DNA of 64,000 nt from Cardiocondyla obscurior (GCF_019399895.1 NC_091866.1:9045308-9109307); one strand, 5' to 3'. Numbered from the stretch's first letter, positions 1 to 14,170 are shown. The notes: generated by a model from the sequence alone, not told the origin. Numbers and translations are program-made.

Positions 1-485
1 ATAAGATACGATATATTGTAAGCGTAATAATAGCGTCGACGTCAGATTAAATTAAAGAACGTAGCGAAACGTCGAGGGAGAACACTGGCTGCGCCGACCT
101 GGACCTGCCGGGAACATTACGGCGTCGTTTATCATCCGTCGTCCTACAATCGGAATCCACGTACCCGGACCGATCGCTTCGGATAGATCGCTTAAAGTCG
201 GATCGTCTGGAGTACACGGCCGACGGCGTTATAGACGACGGGTGGGTCAGACGTACAAAAAGCGCCCGCATGGAAATTGGAAACGGTCGGACCTTTTAAA
301 CGTAAATGCGGCGAGACGGCAAAAAACCGTTACATTACGATTCGCTTCTTGCGCAAAGGGATTTCGCGCTGGAAACTTTTCGGCAGCCTGAGGTTGAAAC
401 AGGGAACAAGCTCCGACGATAGATAGATACTTTCGGCCGATTGTTTTAATGCGAGGTGTTTCATTGGATTATTTAGATATACATT

Positions 486-534
486 AAAAAAAAAAAAATA
501 TATATATATATATATTTTTGTATATATATAATAT
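486..534. repeat. Poly-A followed by (TA)n
   Basis: 13 A (486-498), then TA repeated to 515, a short T run, and a second TA block at 521-532. Confidence 0.95.
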
Positions 535-558
535 TTTTATTTCTCCACCAAGAGAGAC

Positions 559-573
559 TTTTTTTTTTTTTTT
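559..573. repeat. Poly-T, 15 bp
   Basis: Uninterrupted T run inside a pyrimidine-rich stretch. Confidence 0.95.
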
Positions 574-1294
574 CTTTCGAGATTCTTTTTGCTACGTCGC
601 CTCGAGAATCCAGGGATTCAGGATAAAACAGCTGAATATGAGCAAGTAAATAATCCTTCAATTAAAGTACCTTTCAACGAGATATGGCCCGAAATAAAAA
701 CACGAGATTATCCTCCCGAATGTGTTAAATGCGTTTTAGCTGCCGCGTGAGAACGGCAAATACAGGGGCACGTGCTAATTTTGTTTTTAGTCGCGGCCAT
801 TTGACATACCCCGCCTGGCTTTTCTTTTCGTTGTAGAAAAATAATACCACCGTTTTTTTCCAAAGAGGATTAAAGTCTTCAGCTAAAACAATAGTACGTA
901 CGTTCGCCCGGTCCGGTAATGCGCGACTAATCCCGACAGAGTTCCAATGATCTTCCGACAGCGCGCGGCGAATTACCGAGAAAAATGATATAAAACTATT
1001 GAGATTGCTTCCAGGCCGGCACAATAGCGACAAGATGCTCCAGAAAGCATTCAAGCGACTGGATCCACGCCAAGCTCATCAGTAACTCCGCGGAGGCGAT
1101 GTTAAATCAAAAGTTCAGCTCGTTCCCAAGCGAGAGCCTGGAAATATTTCCGCGAGGGCGAACATGTGTCGGAATTTTCAATTCGCCGTTGTATTTTTGG
1201 ACGTAACGCTACATGATGAACCGATTCGCTCTCTTCTACCGGTCGCGCGCCTCCTCTCGCGTCGCGCGTTGCGTTAAAAAGGCATCTGCTATAG

Positions 1295-1309
1295 TTTTTT
1301 TTTTTTTTT
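1295..1309. repeat. Poly-T, 15 bp
   Basis: Uninterrupted T run. Confidence 0.95.
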
Positions 1310-2211
1310 CCGTTTCGAATCGCATCGGTTTATCGACTGCCAACCGATAAATAGGGCGGCGTGGTTTTATTTCAAATATCGACGTTTTATAACGCAGAGG
1401 TGGACGGGCAGTATAACGGCGATATATGCACGCCTTGCTACGCGATAGTTCAAATGTGAAAACGATCGCGTTAAATACGATATACGACAATAAATGTACA
1501 ATAACAGAAATTTATTGCGCAAAACTCAAATATTTGCGTGCAGACGGACATTTTATCGCGACTTGATGGTGCGGATTTTAATAGCTTGTTGATAAAATAT
1601 TTGTTTTAAAATTGACGTTCGCAAATTGAACGTGCGCGGAATGAATTGACTTCGCGTGCGGAAGTGTCAACGGTGAAATGATTTAGAACAGGGGAAGTTT
1701 CTAAATAGCGGTAAGACGTGAGCGACGTTAAATTTAACTTAATTAAACTCATTGGAATGTCTCGAGAAGATGAAATTACTAGAATTTGCTCGAATTATTC
1801 GCGAACCTCGGTTTGTTCAATATACTACGCATATATTCCATCTTTGTGAGCTTGAATTCAGCGCGAACGCGATCGATAACGCTTACGCTCGACCAGCTTC
1901 GTTTGTGTTGAATTTTCGTAAATGTCTTATCATTCATTATTACAGCCATTTCAATTTCACTTAAAGACATCGGAATAATAATGTAGCGTGAAATACGAAA
2001 CTTTATCAAAGTTTCCATTGTGAAAATTTAATCAGTTATAAAGAAACTGGGGCTGTTCGCTGGTTTTGCAAACGTATCTCTATAATATATCTTAATTCTA
2101 AATTCACCATAAACGATGCACTCCATGCATACGTAATAAACCTATGTGCATAATTTTTCAAGATTCACCGCAGAACAAAATATTGTTTTAACAGAGCATT
2201 TCTTTCGGGGG

Positions 2212-2235
2212 AAAAAAAAAAAAAAAAAAAAAAAA
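2212..2235. repeat. Poly-A, 24 bp
   Basis: Uninterrupted A run followed by GAAAGAAAA. No element body with coding or conserved ends precedes it, so it is not a recognisable retroposon tail. Confidence 0.95.
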
Positions 2236-3109
2236 GAAAGAAAACGGTTCTTATACCCCCGAGCTTATATATATTACGTTCAAGCTAGTGAATTTAATGA
2301 TAAGATATATACGTAATATAATAAATTACATTTACGATTGCATAAACGACCCAGGCAGCTGAATATAAAAAGTTTTCACTGCGTTCTCTGATTATACGGT
2401 AACGATTTTCGGTGACGGGGTTTCTCGAAGGAACGAAGCGACAAAGACAGATCCCGCGCCCGTTGACTTTGTAATTTACGCGGTGTTTTCCCACGTCGTT
2501 CGCATTTCAGCCGAGGCGAAACAAATATTCGCCGTGCAACCAGACCCCCCGGGTGTGAAGCCCAGGTTGTTGCTCCTCCGCTCGCTTCGCTCTCTCGAAC
2601 GTCCCGGGTACCAGGACGATGGTGTCGCGGCGATCCTTTTTATGCGCGTCACGTCGCGGTGACCGAAATTTCGCACTCCCGGGCTCACCGTCGTCAGCTA
2701 GGATTCTGGAAACTGTTGTTTCGTGCCGCGCGAGAGCAGTGAGATTTACTGATGTTGAGGTTCGCGCAAGCGATCTCCGCCGCGACTCGTTCCTGGGATT
2801 TCCCGGCGACCTATGCGCTACTGCAAACGCGGTTTAATTGGATAAGTCAAATTTGAAACGTCTGAACCTCCTGGCCCGGCAATAGTTAAATACTAATTTA
2901 AATTAATTAAAAAAGATTTTCTCTTCTCGCGTTTGTGGCTTGGCGTTATTCGCAGCGCATTGAGTTTATTACTATTAGTTAAACTCTTAAACAAACGGTC
3001 GATCGTAATACCGTAAAGTACATATTTCACTTTCGCGTTTACTTTTGTAAAGATATTGAAAAGGTGTACTTTTTGAAAAAAAAATTGTTGAAACATTTTT
3101 TTGTTGTTG

Positions 3110-3361
3110 TTAACTCTTAAGTGTGTCGTTTTGCATAAATGCTAAGTGACTTTTCGATGTCATGTATATTCCTCCGCGTGTAAAGTTCGACCCGAAAACA
3201 CACGACTTTGCATCTAAAAAGAATCCTTTCTGCAAAGGATTTAAATTAGAAAAAGGAGAATTTTTTTTTTTGGAGGGAGTAGGAGGAGATTCCTTAAGCA
3301 GCCATTATTTATTTAAAAACTTACTCAAAGTGCTACGAAAAATAGCGCACTTAAGAATTAA
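3110..3361. mobile_element. piggyBac-type MITE, TTAA-flanked, 252 bp
   Basis: A TTAA tetramer stands at each end (3110-3113 and 3358-3361). Directly inside are inverted 12-mers that match at 10 positions (3114-3125 against the reverse complement of 3346-3357), sharing the core CTTAAGTG. A TTAA target duplication with a short terminal repeat beginning near CYCTTA is the layout known for piggyBac-like elements. The interior is A/T-rich and has no transposase, so it could only move in trans. The inverted repeats are short, so chance cannot be excluded. Confidence 0.45.
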
Positions 3362-4171
3362 AGGACAACTTTTGTCGCATGGCTTTCTCGAAAAAGAAAA
3401 AGATTTTTCTCCGCTTCAAGAAAAAAGTAAAAACCAAAAATTCCCTCGTAACGGTGATACATCATATAAAATATTCATTCAATGACATCCAATTTTTCAG
3501 CTTTGTCTTCGTATAAATATTTTATTGCAGTAGAAATAATGTAGTTAAATAAAGCTAAAACGTTGTAAAATATAGGAAGATCAAGAATAAATTTACTTAG
3601 GTACGATATTTTGATGACAAATGTTAAAGATTCATTGACGGCGAATTAATCGGCATTTTCTTTAATAATTCATATTGAGACTTTATTAAGTATGGCCAAG
3701 TCAAGCCGTGCTGTTAATTCCCGGCAAAAAAAAACGCGTGGAGACGTTTGAACTCGATTTGAAGTGTAAACGCGTGCGTGAAATTCTTGCAAACTCCACC
3801 GTGCAAAGTAAACAGAGGAAATGATTTTGTTATGTGTGCCACGCCACCACGGTTACGTATCGACGGTAGTAACAGTCTACGGTTGACTTGAGCAAGTTTC
3901 GCTGCGAGGCCATGACGCGACGAGCGAAATTTCGCACTCAGCCTCCACACTCCCGCCGCGGAACTCCCGACGGTTGTTTCACGTATGAGCTGTGAGATTT
4001 GCGAATCGCCCACAGCGACAACAGCACCGGCACCATTTTCAGAATTCGCGCTAGGTTGTTTGCGCGCAAAAGAGGTCGCGAATTCGAGAGAGAAATCGTC
4101 TTTTTCGCAAATTAAATTGAGCGATGAGTAAACCGTCCCTTCTCTCCTGTATCTTTTCCTCTTTCCGCGAG

Positions 4172-4215
4172 TCTCCTTCTTTTTCTTTTTTTCTTTTTTT
4201 TTTTCTTTTTTTTTC
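4172..4215. repeat. Pyrimidine tract, T-rich
   Basis: 44 bp of C and T only, with long T runs. On the other strand it yields a spurious Lys-rich frame. Confidence 0.95.
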
Positions 4216-4798
4216 AAGCAACAATTTTTGCGTTTCCTTGCTGGTCAGAGATACATCGTGTTTCTTAGTTTTCTCATACACATCGGGACATTCTGGCGAA
4301 CATATTGCACGACATATGGACGCTATATACTAGATTGCGCGCGATTTTCCTCACAACCGTGCGGTTCTCACAGCTAACTTTATCGGAACTGCTGTTTCGC
4401 AAGAACAAAAGAACTTCTGACATTCGCGGAGTTTTAATTTTATTCGCTAGATTTCTTTTTTTCTCCCCGTCTACCCTCTCTCCCGTACAACTGTTGAAAC
4501 TCGGAAAAGAAGTAACCGGGGATCGGTTGCGCTGACGTGGATAGATTGATATTAATCCAAGTTAACTTAAAATCCGTAACATTAATGCTTCACGGTTTTT
4601 ATATCCCATTTAAAGAAAACTATCAAATATCGCTGATGTAAAATTTGATGTGAGGATTCAGATCGTCAGAGTAATCAGATTTAAATTAACCCACTGTCCC
4701 ACTTTCTTGAATTAAAATATCGCCATGTGACGCGACGTTTTCCACGCCCTTCATCATTTACGAAGACAGTTTCTTTTTATGCATGCGTCGTATTCAAT

Positions 4799-4839
4799 AA
4801 AAAAAAAAAAAAAAGAAAGAAAAGAAGAAAAAGGGAGAA
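4799..4839. repeat. Purine tract starting with 16 A
   Basis: 41 bp of purines only, poly-A then A/G mixed. Confidence 0.95.
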
Positions 4840-7800
4840 CGATAAAGGAAGCGGCTGTATATGATGGTATCACCCTTAAGTTCGCACCGTGACCCGTGAA
4901 CGCGCCCGTAATTTCCTCGCTTCGCCTCGATGTTCACTCAAAGCTGAGCTGCAGAGCGAGGTCATTCGATTTCCTGGGGTATGCATCCTGTAATTTCCAC
5001 GCGGAAAGGGTGGACGTTATCGGCTTGATAGGGTGCACACGTCGAAGATGCGGCCAACGCCCATGCGGCAGCGTACGTCTCGTTAATATTCGAGATTAAT
5101 ACCACCGATACATACCGGGAATAGATAAATAATAAATTAAAATGGAAATTAATATATTGATGTAATAAGCAAATAAATGCCGCCGCGTGCAGTTGCATGA
5201 ATGCCGATAATTTAATGTCGATTAAACTGTAATCGCGTTGATCGTAATCAGTTTTTGGATGAATTAACAGCGATGACCGCCTTTTCAGCGCTTTGCAAAA
5301 TATACAAATTCGATATTTGTCTCGCGAATTTATCCGAATGGCAATTTATCCAGGTAAAGTGAGCGTGCCTCAAAAATTGTCAAAACTTCGACCGATTTGC
5401 GATCCAACGAGGCTACAAAAATCTCCCGTGTCACGCGTGTGGCGATTGACACGCGGATTGACAACGCTGACGAGCCAATCAGTGTCGCTTGAAGTCGACG
5501 ATTAAAAGTTACAATGCCGATTTTACGCGCTAGTAGACATTTAGTTTTACGGTCATGCAAAACGTGCCTCATAAATGGATTGAATCGTACACTTTTGCGA
5601 TCTATTGAAACACCAAGCAAAATCTGAGCTAACTATCGCTCAATGATCATTTCAAACTACACCGTGTATCTCAAACAACGCAATTGCAATGCAAACGTTT
5701 AATTTCCGGTGGACGTTTGTATTAAAAAAAAAGGAGCTCTAAATTTCGCGCGATTATATCGCTTTACGATGTTTACTATTGTTTTACGCGCGTTTAATCG
5801 CCGCGTTAATTTCAGCACCGGATTCCGCCGGGTCCGAATTTATTGCGCACGCGTCTCGTCTTTTGTATCCCTCGGAAGGATTATTTTCCGATTGCCTGTC
5901 TAGAAGTAAGAATCGACGAGAAAGAAGCGGCGACCTCGACGGGTAAGATGAATGGCCGCTGTCTTGGGAATTCCTAGGAAGGAGGTATTATCCCGGAGCT
6001 TCCTAAGAAAAACATTATCCTGAGGGATGACGGGAAAAAATGTTGATACCTTGAATACTAAGTCCTGTTTAAACATGATCTATAACGGCCTCTTCATTCC
6101 CACTTTGCCCGACCAATCCCCGTTCGTCGCCGTCGCGTCGCGCAGCGATTTCTTCTCAGGTGTTACTCGGATATCAGGAAGCCGGCAATATAATCCCCAT
6201 ACTCATGCAATGATCCTGAAAATCCGCCGCGCTTTGTCGCCTTTCCGCGTTTTACGACGTGACGTCGCTGCGCGCCGTGACGTTACGACGGTGCCCGGGC
6301 GTTTCATTATTTTGTTGCACCCCCGGCGATTGTTTGTACTTCTATTTTCACGAAAGCATGACCATCGAGCGTAAACGCGATTTCATCGCGTTCGAATGAA
6401 ATTTGCGTGTCACCCCTAGCATGCTCGCAAAGTCACAAATCTTACGTGACGTGGTAGGATTAAATTGAAGAGATTAATAATTTTTAACTACGTAGAAAAG
6501 AACGAGTCAGCGCTCGCTTGGCTGTTTTCGTGCCGAAAAACTAGCAGATTTACTCTTCGGAGTACCTGTTGTATATCTGTTTAATGGCGTCATACATTAC
6601 TCACGATAAAAAAACGCGCGATTTTACGCATTTTTTCCCCTCCGAGGAAACGAATAGACCAGTTGAAGGAAAAAAAAAGGAAAAAAAAAAACGCGCGAGG
6701 GAAGGGAACATATTTGAACTTACATCGTCGAGTATTTCAATTGAGAAATTTTTTCGGTATCAGCTGGAGATAATTTCGCGTCCTTATTGGTGCGTGCGAT
6801 GCGGGCGAGAGGCAGTTATATATCACTCGTGAGGCACGCACTTTACGAACTGCTTCGCTGGTATGATTAATGCGTCGCCCTTAATCGATTCAGAATAATA
6901 ATACCTTGGTGCCTGCTCGCGGCAGGTTTTTCAACATTTAGCGTGGGGAGAAAAGAAATTGCAAAAGAAATTTAAGTTTCCTGTTCGCAGTAAACGAGAT
7001 TCGGCCAAGGGCACCGAGACGTCTGTCAAAATCCGCGTGTTTAAAATTTAATAATTAAATGAATAATAGTATTTACCGTGGAGGTTCATTTTTATCACAC
7101 TTAAAAAAGCCAAAAAGAAAAAAAAAAAATTCAAGAAATATCGGACCGCAATGGTATAGATTACAATGTCAAAAATATCCCGTATTTTTATTTTAATATA
7201 ACAAAAAAGATTACGCGTGCTTTTTGCAGCTTAGCGAGGATTTTCTTTTTGTTTTTCCCTCGATAGGTCGGGGGTCCATAAATTTGAGGTTTATATCGAT
7301 AAAAGCTGCACGAACAAAAATAATTTCGGCCGAAGGACCTCTTCAAGTTCTGAATCCGAAGCGTACGATGCGTAAACTCAGGATGCGAAAGCGTCGCTAC
7401 ATCGACCCCGGCTGGCTGGCGAAAATTAATTTTGCATACGAAAGAGTCTGATTGCACTAAATGGCGTGTAATTATGCGCAGAAGGATCCGCGCTCAGCCT
7501 TCGATACCTACCTAAGACAGTAATTATGCAAGAACGCGGAATTGTATATAGATCCGTCCGAAATGGAATTATTCAGGCAGCAAGATGCGCGAAATTGCTG
7601 TAACAGTGGGATATATGTAAATGGATATGTAAATGATCGTTAAGGTGTCTACCTACGTGTTTGCGCAAAAGAGGTCAAAGGGTAACTAATTAACTGCGAT
7701 GTATATGGCACATACATTCGATGCACAACGAAATGTGCACCGTGATGTGCATTAAGGGCTCCTTAGGGACCGTACAACAAGCTAAGTTCTACAGAATGAT

Positions 7801-9678
7801 GGATGTAATGCGTCCCACTAGGCAACCACTGTAATGGGTATCAATATTACAATAATTATACGTGACAATAAGAGATGATAAAAACGTCGGCGACCCACAT
7901 TTACAGACGCGATTTGCAAAGTAAAGTTTTAATCACGACATTTCAAATCTCTCGGGATTTCGGTAACAATGCGTGCAGATTGTTCAGACAATGCGTTTCA
8001 AGAGGGGCTGAAATTATATTGACAACCTATAACTATCTTGCACACTTGCGGGCAACAATCGGTTGCATCGAGCGAGACGTCGAGGTTTACGTGCTCGAGG
8101 CTGAAACAAGACCGCCGGGAGATATTAGTTGCATCTATGAAGTAAGAAAACTCACGGCGAAATGGTGCATCGACACGAGAGAGCGCCCGGTTTCTATGGG
8201 GCCTCGAACAAGCAGAATGAAATTGCTTAATCATTCTCACGTTACGTCGGCTCTTTTCGTTCCCTGGGCGCGAGGAAAAACATCCGCAACGAAATTCTAA
8301 GAGCGGCGCGGTTCGCCCGACCGAATAAAGCGCCTCGCGCGATCGATGAGCGACGCGCTAACAATATTTCATATAACCACAGAGAACTCGGGGATGCCCG
8401 AGTAACCGCTACTCGGTGACCGGTAACTACATAACCAATTTCGAAACTTGCCTAATGCCCCTTGATATCGGCCCCCGACCCTACAGAGCCGGCGTACGGC
8501 GTATCGAGCAGATCGTGCTGGACGAGGTCGCTGCATCACTTATTACGCGTCGCACGAAAGTACGCGTGACGTACGAGAAAAATTGACGGCCCAAAATTGC
8601 TCCCGAGACGAATTATCCGACACCGGGACCGTCGATGTTAAAAATTATTCGATACTCTACAATTTATCTTAAATGCATTCTCTTATTTAGAATTGTATTT
8701 TGAGCTGCTCTTTTGACGGATTACCGCTGTACCATTCAGCCTTGTGATCGATGAGCCGGCATTTACGGGCGTTAGACATAAACGCGGCGCTTCGCGCGGA
8801 GTCGAGAGACTCTCCGCGCAGGAACGATCCTCGGTACGAGGCGCGAAAATCTGGCCGACGCCAGGGAGAAAAATACGCCCACGTTGTTTTCGCGATTTAC
8901 GGGGCACCCTGTATATCGGTCCCGGGAGAGGCACTCGCAAGATACTCCTCGACGAGAAAATACCTACGTCCGGCAGTCGAGGATGCGAATGAGGAGAACT
9001 GTTTTATACGGGCCCTTCCTTCCCTCCTTTCTCCCCCCTCTGAGTTATTCCCTCGAGACCTCTGTAACAAGGCGGCTATCATAAAGCGATCGATGTAATC
9101 GGCCCCACGGGGGAAGAAGGCGTTAGGCGCAGCCACCCTCCCCCGGAAAGGGGAGGAAGGGCGGAGGGATTCGATAGGACGAAGAGGAACGGAGGTGAGG
9201 AGAGGACGCGCGAAATGCCGCCACTTTTCACGCGCATGCCGCACCGCCCGGACGCCACTTTGCCTGAAATATCGCCATGACTAGACGCAAATCCGTTCAC
9301 CATAAATAACAATCAGAGGATTCCTCCGCGGCGTCATATTTCGTTCTCCGACCCCCGTGTCCCGGATGGCGACGCCGCTTCCATCCGTGGCGATCTACCT
9401 CTTGTTCGCTGACGTTTTCGCCGTGTCACAAGACAGGCGGATCGTTTCTCGTTCTGACGTAGCTCGCGAAAGTAATATGCAAATACGAGCTGTGTACTCC
9501 CCGCTAACGTCGAAGAAACTCCTAACAAGGCAACCTACCTCTTTCTCTGGTAGAAAACAGGAGTGCACCGAGCATGTCGTACACGATCGGCGAACTATAA
9601 TCTCCAAGTTCCCTTTAGTCAGCATTAAAGTAAACAAGAGCTCTTTATGTACAACAATTAGAAAAGTAAATGTTAAAT

Positions 9679-9700
9679 AAAAAAAAAAAAAAGAAAAAAA
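9679..9700. repeat. A-rich tract
   Basis: 14 A, one G, then 7 A. Confidence 0.95.
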
Positions 9701-10812
9701 TTACGTATCCACGTAGCTTGACAATTTAATAAATTAATTTTTACGTGTCCTAATACCGCCACCGTAATATTGTACAACGCTATTTCTATATTTTGTAAAT
9801 TATGCAATTATCTGTGACTATTATCTGATTTCTCTGTTACGAGTAACCGTATCGCAATTTTCGTCGTGCTGGTCGGGCTAGGGATCGAAAATTGCCTCAA
9901 TCTCCAACACGCTCTCGGCTTTACGGCCATTGATCTAGAGCTACAAGCGCGTGTTTAAGTTGAAACCATTGCCTCTCGGTTACACAACCAAACGCATTAC
10001 GGAACTCTCCGTGTATGTGGATGGAAATTCGGGTATTACCGAGTTTCGCGTCCTCGCTCGGTCAACTTTCCCGGCGCGTTATCCAACGGTGTTTATTTAA
10101 TCAGAGCTTGGCTCTACGTTTCATACGGCTTGCATTTCGTTAATGCGATCCTTACGCGGGACTTTATCGCGACGCGGGTCACAAAGCGGCCGAAGACGCG
10201 ATCATTAGAATGCGGAGAAAAGAAATGCCGCGAGCGCTTTGCGCGTTTCCCCGTTCCTCGAATTGCTCGACGTGTTCGGATGCTCGGGAGAGCGATAAGC
10301 GGCTTCGAACTTCCTCGCAAACGAAATTGTCGAGCGAAGCGTTTCTTCTGATGTACTCGGACGAATTTCGGTTTCTCCATCAAAATATCTTGCGGTGCTT
10401 TCAACCTTGCCACGAAACTTTCCTCACTCCCTAACAATCTAGCCCATTCATCATCGCGGGACTGTTGAGCTAACGACCAATTAAGCGATCGTAGACGTAC
10501 GGAATGTCGGGCACGTAGTAATATCTGCGTAAGGATCGCTCGGAGAAATAGTACTTGGAGACTTCTGGAAGACGCCTCGCTATCCCCCTTTGTCGCTTTG
10601 TGTCCTAATCCCGCTCAAGATTCACATACAGGCAATTAGAAAACAATGGATGCCGTTTTGCTAACCGGTATTTCGCTCCCGTGATTAATGTCAGCTAGCC
10701 ATAAAATCCGATACTTGTTTATGAATATAAAGTCGCTTCCTATCTCAAAATCAATCTCCGTTAAATAGAAATCAGGTCACCGTTTTATTTACTTTCTTTT
10801 TTTTTATCTTAT

Positions 10813-10835
10813 TATATGTGCGCACGTATACGTGT
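10813..10835. other. Alternating pyrimidine-purine tract (23 bp)
   Basis: Unbroken alternation including GTGCGCAC and GTATAC. Confidence 0.7.
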
Positions 10836-11019
10836 TTCGTGATAATAATTTGCACGTCGTGTACAAACATCTAGAACGCAACGAGATCAGTTTTGTCGAA
10901 TGCTGCTACATCGATTTTTCATGAAGCTATAACGTTTGAAAAATCCCACGAGAGCGTGCGCATGAAAGAGCGCCATGCGTATATTTTTACATATGTTTTG
11001 ATGGATGTGTTAATACATT

Positions 11020-11048
11020 AAAAAAAAAATAAAAAATAAAAAAAAAAT
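11020..11048. repeat. A-rich tract with T interruptions
   Basis: A runs broken by single T. Confidence 0.95.
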
Positions 11049-12895
11049 AGATGCAAAAACGAACGTGTGCAAACGCTTTGACACGCGATATGCCGTCGAC
11101 AACGCGCGCGCATTAATACTCTAGATCAAGATCACGGGTGAACTGATAAAAATCATCGATTTGCTCGGGTATCCATTGACTACGTACACACCTCCATATG
11201 CCGATTCCTTATATCGAGCACGCGTATTCGATTGCAATTACAGGAGAAGGGAGGGGAACTGATTTCCGCGAGGAAATGCTTAACATCCTCGCGCCGGTTG
11301 TTCATCTTATTTCGACTCGATGCAATCTATGTAAATATGCCCTCGTATAACCGAGTCGCGCGAATCTGAGACAGCAGTATCCGATAAGCGCCGCTGGCCC
11401 GCATCCGATTCCAAATGGAAATCAATATCGAAACGAGCCTCACGCATCGACCTATTCCGGATCTCCTTCCGGCGCGAACATTCATCACTTTACTTTGGCG
11501 TCGCAATAGACTCCCGGGCGAATGAGCGATCTTGCTGAACGGATCGTGCGGAACGTAATTGAAGGTCCGAGTGCAAGAACCTGAGCAATTCCTTTCTCAG
11601 GCGTTACGGGGAGAGAATCAAAAATTGCACGAGGCGTCGCGCAGTTTTACCGAAAACTCGTTATCTCTCATTTCGTTAAAGAAAAATAAGCGATAAAAAT
11701 TCGCTTTTATTGCAACAATCTTTCTGATTATCGTAGAAATTAATCACTTCCGTATTAGATTAAACAACGATTGGATTATAATCGAAATTGCCTCCTCCAG
11801 CGGCGTCATTAACTAATTAAACGTTACATTAAAAGTTATGTAATTTACTGATCTGCCATCGCGGAACAGCATCGCGAAATAGCAAACGATTCATTTCTTG
11901 AGGGAGCCTGGGTATCTCTGTCTGTCGCATCTGCGCCATCAATTGCATTCTCGCGAGACCGGGGAAATGCACCAGAGGATATTTATACGTAACGAGATTG
12001 CGCAGTTTGTAAGTATAGTCTGTCGCGATAAACGTAACAGAGATGATTACGAGTCTCCTTCTCTTTCGGCACTTTTATCGCAAAGTTTTAATGGCGATTA
12101 TTGCGCGGCCGCGTTTTTCCACCTATAAGTTGCTCGCCGCGTACTCAACGCGCCGCTCTTCGTGCCGACTCCATGACGGAAGTTTCGGCACTAAACTAAT
12201 ATTTGCATAATCGCCGAGTGCGCCCGCTCCTCGCCCGCCGTTTATTTCTGAAGTTTAATTGTGTTCCTTTAGCAGTTACGGCAGGCCACGGTATTACAAC
12301 GAAATAATTCACGAGCGCGGTAAACACTTCCGCGTCGACTGTCAAGCAAAGAGTAATAGCGTCGCGAACATAATATTCGCGATGCACGTCGCGGGGGAGA
12401 GCCTATTAGAGACCGGCTATCGATTCGCATTCGACGGCAAATAATTCTTCGATGAAAATTACGACCCGGGTAGATGCGAAGTGCGCGCCGCGTTTTCTCC
12501 TCATTCGATCTAGCATCTCTAAGCAATTCCACGTTTCCGTAATTAACATTGTTGTCTACGACGTGCTCGCGCGGACGTCAAGTCGAGAGTCGGTTTCTTT
12601 GACGTTCACCGTCCATTCTCTACGGGGCTGAATTAATTTGCATACGCGCGCTATGAAAGTCGCATGCACGTTTCGCGATAAATACATCTGGCGAACACAA
12701 TCATTCATTTTGCGCGCTTCGCAAAGATGACGCTAAGTCACATAGCTTTCATAAATTAACGATGTTAAATGCGGGCGCTCGATATCCACGTGTCGCTTTA
12801 ACGAAGCGCAAATTTCGCAGATAAACAAAGTTGAGAACCAACGCTTCGTATTTAACGCTGAATTTACACGAAGGGAAAATTATTGCGGGCCGTAA

Positions 12896-12928
12896 CTTTT
12901 TTTTTTTCTTTTTTTCTTTTTTTTTTCC
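12896..12928. repeat. Pyrimidine tract, T-rich
   Basis: 33 bp of T and C only. Confidence 0.95.
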
Positions 12929-13550
12929 GTTTCGTTAAACGACGTAATAATTTCGCGGGGAAACGTCGATTTCGACCGATTTATTTCCTTATCGCGATCT
13001 ATGCGCGCCATCCAAGAACGTTCGGCTTAAAAGAGCCCGAATAAACTTACGAAAGACGCAAATTTCAAGGAAGAAATCGGGCGGTTACGCCGACACTCCC
13101 TCTCCGACGCCGTCCATCTATCCCTACAGGGTTGGGAACTATTCAATTTCATAATCCGATTTAGCGTACGATTGCGGGAAGCAGAAAACTTTCGATTTAT
13201 GACACGCTTAGGACAAAATCCCCTGGATCCACTAACCGCGCACTTCCCTTCTCGGGCTATTTCCCACCCGCGCGAGGTGTATCCCGCAGGATGAGTGGGA
13301 ATGCAATTTCCGTAAGAAGAATAAGGTTGCGAAGCCGCGGTGGTTCTTAGCTTTTCGTGTCGGCAATTACGGTAAAAATAAGATCACGGATGACTCTCGA
13401 TCTGCGCGCTCAACTTTTTCCTATTTGCTCTTGGAGTTACAGTAACGCCTTGAGGCTCTCTCGCGCGGCTCGAAATAAATATTGCTCCGCAGAGTAAAGT
13501 AGTTCCCGTTATTAAAGCCCTGCGGTCCCCGCGGCGGCGGAATCGTACGG

Positions 13551-13578
<28 letters not shown>
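13551..13578. repeat. Poly-A, 28 bp
   Basis: Longest pure homopolymer in the window. The sequence to its left is GC-rich and unique by eye. Confidence 0.97.
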
Positions 13579-13581
<3 letters not shown>

Positions 13582-14170
13582 CCGCGACGAGACCTGTCAC
13601 TTTGGAAACGGGCTGAAACTTCGGCTGGATGACACTCCTTTCAATTCATACACAGGGTTGTTTCTCAATAATCCCTTTCGAAACTTAGACGATTTATCTT
13701 TGATGTTTGTTACCGGGCCTCGGTCGCGTACTCGGGGTGAGCAGCGCCAAGCAAACTCTGACGGGGTGGCCGATCCATTAATTAAGTTAATTAACTCCCG
13801 ACAGGTAACACGCCGCCGCTATGGACGCCAAGTAAACTCTAATGTCGGCCTAGAAACTGGCTGGCGTTATCTCGCGCGTATACGCGCGATTACAAGAGAT
13901 TACGCTGCGAATATACACGTACTTTTGTCCGCGCCGCACGATAATTAATGCACTTGTTTCTTACTTGGCGAATTTTACAAGTTCTAGGAACGCCGTTCCA
14001 TTGGCAAGATTATTCCGTATATTAACCTTTGTACAAAAGCGGAAAACTTGCGTATACTTTTAACACGGTTGCAACATCAACATGCTAAGCTATGCTAAAT
14101 TATATATTTTTAAGATTTTATTCCTCCACGCGTACCTTATAAAATATACACGATAAAATTTTCATTAATT

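Larger units (their letters stand above)
1..3109. other. No gene recognised
   Basis: Mixed composition with GC-richer patches at about 2400-2830 and simple repeats listed separately. The longest frames (about 109 codons on the minus strand at 725-1054) lack any domain signature. I see no RNA gene or conserved element ends. Confidence 0.75.
3362..10812. other. No gene recognised
   Basis: CpG-rich, AT-rich background. An ATG frame of 141 codons at 7875-8300 and several overlapping frames in the GC-richer part at 8680-9320 show no family signature and compete with frames on the other strand. A DR1-like direct repeat, AGGTCA-A-AGGGTA, lies at 7672-7684. Confidence 0.7.

Noticed and set aside
3162..3485. 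107-codon frame overlapping the TTAA mini-element
   Set aside because: It begins inside the element and ends outside it, is Lys/Phe-rich from A/T runs and shows no domain.
3714..4217. 167-codon minus-strand frame with a Lys/Glu-rich start
   Set aside because: The start is the reverse of a T-rich tract and the rest has no recognisable domain.
13551..13578. 28-bp poly-A as the tail of a retroposed copy
   Set aside because: No exon-like sequence or target-site duplication is visible to its left.
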